A stretch of DNA of 64,000 nt from Exiguobacterium sp. s124 (GTDB taxonomy: Bacteria; Bacillota; Bacilli; Exiguobacteriales; Exiguobacteriaceae): contig NZ_JACSKH010000001.1 in NCBI RefSeq assembly GCF_018617485.1, forward strand, positions 496,001 through 560,000, given 5' to 3'. The translations under genes were made by a program, and so were the position numbers. Within the stretch, counting starts at the first letter, position 1. Every line of letters starts with the position of its first letter. The notes under the pieces are model-generated. The model was not told the origin of the DNA. It saw nothing but the letters and a program-made list of their open reading frames with translations, and did no database searches. Below, one piece after another: positions 59,853-64,000 of the stretch.

Positions 59853-59894
59853 AAGTACGTACTTTAAAGTGCGGTAGGCACCAAAAAGTGCCTA
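59853..59894. promoter_or_regulatory. Operators in the HxlR-MFS divergent region
   Basis: A perfect 12-bp palindrome AAGTACGTACTT (59853-59864) and an inverted repeat TAGGCAC-N6-GTGCCTA (59875-59894) lie in the predicted hxlR leader. A related AAAGTACCTTACC occurs at about 59757-59770 nearer the MFS gene. Confidence 0.55.
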
Positions 59895-59916
59895 TGGAAG
59901 AAATGGAGGAAAAAAT

Positions 59917-60243
59917 ATGCCATATAATATTCCTGTGGAAGCGACACTTGACGTCATCGGCGGTAAGTGGAAAGTCGTCATTATGTGTCACTTGATTAAA
60001 GGGGAACGTCGGACAAGTGAACTTCGTAAGCTCATGCCGAACATCACTCAAAAGATGCTTACCCAACAATTGCGTGAGCTTGAAGCAGACGGGGTCGTCG
60101 TACGTACGGTGTACGAGCAAGTCCCACCGAAAGTCATTTACTCGTTATCAGAGTACGGCTGGTCACTCAGACCAATCCTAGACGCCATGTGCGCTTGGGG
60201 TGAGTGTCATATCGATCAGTCCGGAGAAGAGGTCATCTCCTAA
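59917..60243 (+). CDS. HxlR family transcriptional regulator
   Basis: A 108-residue winged-helix repressor: VEATLDVIGGKWKVVIMCHLIKGERRTSELRKLMPNITQKMLTQQLRELEADGVV and YSLSEYGWSLRPIL. Cys residues occur at about C24, C91 and C96; members such as YodB/HypR sense electrophiles or disulfide stress through Cys. AGGAGG precedes ATG 59917. Divergent from the MFS-LLM operon. Confidence 0.92.
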   Translation: MPYNIPVEATLDVIGGKWKVVIMCHLIKGERRTSELRKLMPNITQKMLTQQLRELEADGVVVRTVYEQVPPKVIYSLSEYGWSLRPILDAMCAWGECHIDQSGEEVIS

Positions 60244-60248
60244 CATTC

Positions 60249-60279
60249 ACGGTCGTCCATCAAGGGCGACCGTTTTTTG
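60249..60279 (+). terminator. Intrinsic terminator of hxlR
   Basis: A 7-bp perfect stem (60249-60255 with 60267-60273) and six T. Confidence 0.8.
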
Positions 60280-60323
60280 TACATTAAAGTCGGGTACAGA
60301 GACAAAGATAAGGAGGAGTTAGA

Positions 60324-60827
60324 ATGGACTTGAAAACTTATATGTTTGTAGATGACGGATCCATTCCGAATCATCCGGATTATCCAGTGCTCCTATATCG
60401 TGGCGTCTTTGCTGATCCGAGCGGGATGCAGGAGACGTTCAATCATAACGAATGGACGAACAGCTGGGTGAACGGGGTGTTCGACTATCATCACTATCAC
60501 AGCAACACGCATGAAGTTTTAGGCGTATTACATGGTGAGGCGACGCTTCAACTAGGAGGAACGAACGGTGATCTTGTACGCGTCAGTTCAGGTGATGTGC
60601 TCGTCTTACCGGCAGGGACCGGACATCGTCGTATCGAGGCGAGTTCAGACTTCCAAGTCGTCGGGGCATACCCGGATGGTCGCGACTATGACATGTTGAC
60701 CGGGAATATGGAAGAACGCCCAGACAATTTAAAACGCATTGAACAAGTCGAGAAGCCGACGTTTGACCCCGTCTTCGGGACGACGGGGCCGTTACATGAA
60801 GCATGGACAAAGGAGGAAACGTTATGA
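60324..60827 (+). CDS. Cupin domain protein
   Basis: A 167-residue cupin. The metal motif is HYHSNTHEVLGVLHGEATLQLGG with a second block GDVLVLPAGTGHRRI. Probably an isomerase or dioxygenase of a small molecule; not defined. AAGGAGGAG precedes ATG 60324. Its stop overlaps the aldo-keto reductase start (ATGA). Confidence 0.87.
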   Translation: MDLKTYMFVDDGSIPNHPDYPVLLYRGVFADPSGMQETFNHNEWTNSWVNGVFDYHHYHSNTHEVLGVLHGEATLQLGGTNGDLVRVSSGDVLVLPAGTGHRRIEASSDFQVVGAYPDGRDYDMLTGNMEERPDNLKRIEQVEKPTFDPVFGTTGPLHEAWTKEETL

Positions 60828-61717
60828 ATCAACGACTACCACATTCCTTATTACTCGCGGCATTGAAACAAAACGTCGTCGAATTGAAAGACGGACGCGA
60901 GATGCGGGCGCTCGGGCAAGGTACGTGGCGTATGGGAGAGGAAAAATCGAAGCATGACGCTGAAGTGGAGGCGCTTCGGACAGGGCTCGACTGCGGACTC
61001 CATGTCATCGACACGGCAGAGATGTACGGGGAAGGGGAATCTGAGAAGTTGGTCGGTGAAGCGATCCAAGACCGACGGGAAGATGTGTTCCTCGTTTCGA
61101 AAGTATATCCATACAATGCGTACGGCGAAAAACTCGTCAAAGCATGCGATGAGTCGCTCGAACGACTCGGGACCGACTATCTCGACCTCTACTTACTCCA
61201 CTGGCGAGGCGATGCCCCGCTCGAGGAGACGATTCAAGGGATGGAGCAGCTGAAATCAGACGGCAAGATTCGGGCATGGGGCGTCTCAAACTTCGACGTC
61301 GAGGATATGAAAGAACTTCTTGCCTTGCCGAACGGTCACAACTGTGCGGTCAACCAAGTGCTCTATCACCTCGGCAGTCGAGGAATCGAGTATGATCTGC
61401 TTCCTTATTTGAAAGAACAAGGAATTCCCGTCATGGCGTACGCACCGCTCGCTGAAGGAAGTGATGTGAAAAAAGACGTCTTCGAGAACGAGACGGTCAA
61501 TCGACTCGCGGAGACGTATAGCGCCTCGGTTGCGCAAATTTTACTGGCCTGGACGATTCGGAGTGGACACGTCATCGCCATCCCGAAAGCCGGGCAGGCC
61601 GAGCACGTCGAGGAGAATGCGGCAGCGCTCTTACTCGATTTGAGTGAGGAAGATGTTGCGACGCTCGACGAGGCGTTCCCACCACCGACGACGAAACAAC
61701 CGTTAGATGTCATTTGA
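60824..61717 (+). CDS. Aldo/keto reductase
   Basis: A 297-residue NADPH-dependent TIM-barrel reductase with the catalytic tetrad: Asp and Tyr in IDTAEMYGEGESE, Lys in VSKVYP and His in LYLLHWRGD. Detoxifies aldehydes and ketones. ATG 60824 follows GGAGG by seven bases and overlaps the cupin stop, so the two are coupled. Proximity to hxlR suggests a joint electrophile response, not proven. Confidence 0.92.
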   Translation: MNQRLPHSLLLAALKQNVVELKDGREMRALGQGTWRMGEEKSKHDAEVEALRTGLDCGLHVIDTAEMYGEGESEKLVGEAIQDRREDVFLVSKVYPYNAYGEKLVKACDESLERLGTDYLDLYLLHWRGDAPLEETIQGMEQLKSDGKIRAWGVSNFDVEDMKELLALPNGHNCAVNQVLYHLGSRGIEYDLLPYLKEQGIPVMAYAPLAEGSDVKKDVFENETVNRLAETYSASVAQILLAWTIRSGHVIAIPKAGQAEHVEENAAALLLDLSEEDVATLDEAFPPPTTKQPLDVI

Positions 61718-61724
61718 CGAGAGG

Positions 61725-61755
61725 AACTGGACCGATTCAATGGGTCCAGTTTTTC
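61725..61755 (+). terminator. Intrinsic terminator
   Basis: A 9-bp perfect stem (61725-61733 with 61743-61751) and a T-run. Confidence 0.85.
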
Positions 61756-61853
61756 TTTTGTCGAAATCGCTTGTCCTGTTCGTGTTGCGGGTAAATATAG
61801 AAAGGACTTGTTTGTGTGGACGAGACTGATACGACAAGGGAGCTGAAAATAGA

Positions 61854-62921
61854 ATGGAACAGACGTATACTGCCGAAGAGTTCAAAGAGAAGATGTACTC
61901 GAATTTGAAAGTACGGCCGAGTGATTCCGTTATCCTCATGTGCTCCATCTTTATCGCGTCAATCGGATTAAATATGAACTCGATTCCCATCATTATTGGG
62001 GCGATGTTAATTTCGCCGCTCATGACTCCGATTTTGAGTATCGGTCTCGCTTTGTCGCTCTATGATATGAAGTTACTTCGTGCGGGCGTGCGTCTGCTTC
62101 TCGTTCAAGTCGCGGTCAGTCTCACCGTCGCGACGATCTATTTCGCCATCTCACCAATCACGTACGCGAGTAATGAAATCATCGCCCGGACGGAGCCGAC
62201 GATTTGGGATGTCATCATCGCCTTCGCCGGGGGGACAGCCGGGATCATCGGGGCACAAAAGAAAATGAGCAACAACATCGTCCCGGGTGTCGCCATCGCG
62301 ACCGCCTTGATGCCCCCGCTCTGTACTGTGGGATATTCGATCGCAACGTGGAACGTTGACTACTTGATCGGATCGAGCTATCTGTTCGTCATCAACTGTG
62401 CGTTCATCGCCATCGCCACGTTCATCGGGGTCAAGTTCATGGGCATCTCACAAGTGTTGACGAAACAAGACGCCAACCATAAAAAAATCAATCGACTCCT
62501 CATCGGGTTGTCTGTCCTCATCGTCGTGCCAAGTATCTTTTCGGCCGCGACACTCGTACAAGACAGCATCGTTCGGACGGGGATTAACAACTTCATCGAA
62601 GAAGAGTTTTCGGACGCCATCATTATCAGTCAAGACTACGAAGAGGATAAAGATCTCCTCCTCGTGACGACGACAGGGAAACGATTGACCGAGGAAGAAC
62701 TTGCGGAAATCGAATCACGGTTGCCGGACTACGGACTACATGCCATCGAATTGTCGGTGACACAGGTTCCGGATTTGAACGGACTGTCCGGCGAAAAAGT
62801 GGCCGAACTGTTACAAAAATATTTAGAGAGCCGTCTCCAGCAGTTCAACCTGTTTGACAGCCGTCAAATCAATTTAGAAGACTTACCGTTCGAACTTCAG
62901 AACGAGGTCAACCCAAACTAA
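61854..62921 (+). CDS. DUF389 membrane protein
   Basis: A 355-residue protein of the DUF389 family: six membrane helices with GAMLISPLMTPIL, GTAGIIGAQKK and GVAIATALMPPLCTVGY, then a C-terminal cytoplasmic domain of about 120 residues. Function unknown; a transporter is suspected from topology. ATG 61854 has AAGGGAGC upstream. Confidence 0.88.
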   Translation: MEQTYTAEEFKEKMYSNLKVRPSDSVILMCSIFIASIGLNMNSIPIIIGAMLISPLMTPILSIGLALSLYDMKLLRAGVRLLLVQVAVSLTVATIYFAISPITYASNEIIARTEPTIWDVIIAFAGGTAGIIGAQKKMSNNIVPGVAIATALMPPLCTVGYSIATWNVDYLIGSSYLFVINCAFIAIATFIGVKFMGISQVLTKQDANHKKINRLLIGLSVLIVVPSIFSAATLVQDSIVRTGINNFIEEEFSDAIIISQDYEEDKDLLLVTTTGKRLTEEELAEIESRLPDYGLHAIELSVTQVPDLNGLSGEKVAELLQKYLESRLQQFNLFDSRQINLEDLPFELQNEVNPN

Positions 62922-62949
62922 AAGACCATCGATTTTTTTCGATGGTCTT
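62922..62949. terminator. Bidirectional terminator
   Basis: An 11-bp stem (62922-62932 with 62939-62949) with T-rich loop, between convergent genes. Confidence 0.8.
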
Positions 62950-62954
62950 ACTCG

Positions 62955-64000
62955 TCAGTTCGCGAGTGGATGTTTCAAGAGATAGTCTTCGATTTGATCA
63001 ATCGTTTCTTTTAAAACACCGTCCGCGAATGGCGATTTGAGACCTGCCAGTTCGACGAGTTCGAGGAACGAGCGGCTTCCGCCTGCCTGACAAAGTGTGA
63101 GGTAATCGCTCCACGCAGCTTCGCGGTCTTCATGCATGCGTACCCAGAACTGGAACGCACACACTTGCGCGAGCGTATAGTCGATATAGTAGAACGGACT
63201 TTGGAAGATGTGCCCTTGTTGGTGCCACCATGCGCCTGATTCGAGATAGTCGTTCGTCTCATAATCACGATGCGGAAGATAGACCTTCTCCAAATCGCGC
63301 CATGCCTGACGTCGCTCGGCAGCTGTCATCTCTGGATTGCGGTAGACGACGTGTTGGAACTCATCGACGAGCACGCCGTATGGAAGGAACGTCATGCTGC
63401 CAGCCAAGTGGTTGAACTTGTACTTGTCGACTTGGTCGCCGAAGAAGAGCTCCATCCATGGCCAACAGAAGAACTCCATCGACATCGAATGGATTTCACA
63501 CGCCTCATACGTCGGGAAGGCGTATTCCGGAGTCGTCAAATGACGGCTCTCATATACTTGGAACGCGTGACCGACTTCGTGTGTGAGGACGTCGATATCT
63601 CCGGCCGTCCCGTTAAAGTTCGAGAAGATGAACGGAAGACCTTCAGACGGTAAGTATGTGCAATATCCGCCGCCAGCCTTACCTGGCTTCGCCGTCAAAT
63701 CGAGAGCGCCGCGCTCTTGCATGTATTGGAAGAATTTGTCCGTCTCGTTCGAGAGCTCATGATACATCTTGTTTCCACCTTCGATGATGAACGATTCATC
63801 TCCTTGAGGTGTCGCGTTACCGTCTGGGAAGACGAACGACTCATCGTAATAGTAGAGGTGATCGACGTCGATTCGTTTCGCCTGCTTGTCTTTCAACGCA
63901 GAAGCGAGCGGGACGATCACGTCACGGACTTGTTTCCGGAAGTTGTCGACCATCGACTCGTCATACCCGACGCGTTGCATGCGTGCATAGCCGAGCTCGA
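62955..64000 (-). CDS. M3 family oligoendopeptidase (N-terminus outside window)
   Basis: The 3' 348 codons of a zinc oligopeptidase of the PepF/M3B type. The metal site THEVGHAFQVYESR contains HEVGH; the third ligand is in the downstream EACEIHSMSMEFF block, and YLESGAWWHQQGHIFQSPFYYIDYTLAQ is the family C-terminal signature. The frame stays open to the right edge (ELGYARMQRVGYDES), so the ATG at 63980 is internal. Cytoplasmic peptide degradation. Confidence 0.92.
   Translation of the reverse strand, partial: ELGYARMQRVGYDESMVDNFRKQVRDVIVPLASALKDKQAKRIDVDHLYYYDESFVFPDGNATPQGDESFIIEGGNKMYHELSNETDKFFQYMQERGALDLTAKPGKAGGGYCTYLPSEGLPFIFSNFNGTAGDIDVLTHEVGHAFQVYESRHLTTPEYAFPTYEACEIHSMSMEFFCWPWMELFFGDQVDKYKFNHLAGSMTFLPYGVLVDEFQHVVYRNPEMTAAERRQAWRDLEKVYLPHRDYETNDYLESGAWWHQQGHIFQSPFYYIDYTLAQVCAFQFWVRMHEDREAAWSDYLTLCQAGGSRSFLELVELAGLKSPFADGVLKETIDQIEDYLLKHPLAN

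Overview
The window looks like a chromosomal segment of a Gram-positive Bacilli-class bacterium, most probably Exiguobacterium or a close relative (inference). Supporting signs are strong AGGAGG-type ribosome sites, frequent GTG/TTG starts, sigma-A-like promoters, cre-like catabolite boxes, an FMN riboswitch ahead of a ribDEAH operon, the Bacillus-type gene order gatCAB-(dgkB)-rlmCD, a stand-alone NO synthase oxygenase and a secreted pullulanase. G+C appears close to half by eye. I saw no rRNA, tRNA, CRISPR array, prophage or complete insertion sequence.

Region by region: (1) 1-5.4 kb, the 3' part of an arsenic operon: arsD (cut by the window edge), arsA, a small HesB/IscA-like Cys protein, arsB and a CoA-disulfide reductase-rhodanese fusion. 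(2) 5.4-12 kb, an unknown gene, a secreted type I pullulanase under apparent double cre control, and a PAS-GGDEF-EAL c-di-GMP protein. (3) 12-17.4 kb, nos, an RDD protein, a DegV fatty-acid-binding protein, a thioredoxin-like protein, an Fe-S protein, DUF5996 and small acetyltransferase genes. (4) 17.5-24.2 kb, an ABC exporter of the FtsX type, a second DegV, a 29-residue membrane microprotein missed by length-limited gene finding, a diguanylate cyclase and a homing-endonuclease-associated-repeat protein. (5) 24.2-29.2 kb, a candidate small RNA, uppP/bacA and the riboflavin operon. (6) 29.2-35.4 kb, an HD-GYP phosphodiesterase, P5C dehydrogenase, a lipoprotein, Bcp peroxiredoxin, a structured intergenic repeat and a cre-controlled alanine/glycine symporter. 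(7) 35.4-43.7 kb, a chemoreceptor, gatCAB, a TagA-type glycosyltransferase, a lipid kinase and rlmCD. (8) 43.8-56.3 kb, an accessory-looking stretch of small regulators, acetyltransferases and unknowns (TmrB-like ATPase, dus, a PadR-DUF2812 operon, an ECF sigma operon, flavodoxin, DUF2817, hydrolase, CBS protein). (9) 56.3-64 kb, LtrA, a luciferase-like oxidoreductase plus MFS transporter divergent from an HxlR regulator, cupin plus aldo-keto reductase, DUF389, and an M3 oligoendopeptidase cut by the right edge.

Functional themes: thiol and redox handling (CoA-disulfide reductase, HesB-like, CDGSH, thioredoxin-like, Bcp, flavodoxin, HxlR divergon); c-di-GMP turnover by three dispersed proteins (one cyclase, one EAL, one HD-GYP); and carbon catabolite control (pullulanase, symporter, possibly P5C dehydrogenase). 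The most unusual items are the membrane microprotein whose ribosome site is folded into a perfect 10-bp hairpin, the promoter-plus-terminator-only small RNA candidate at 24.45-24.50 kb, the RBS-pairing hairpin ahead of nos, and the HesB-like Cys-Cys protein embedded in the arsenic operon.
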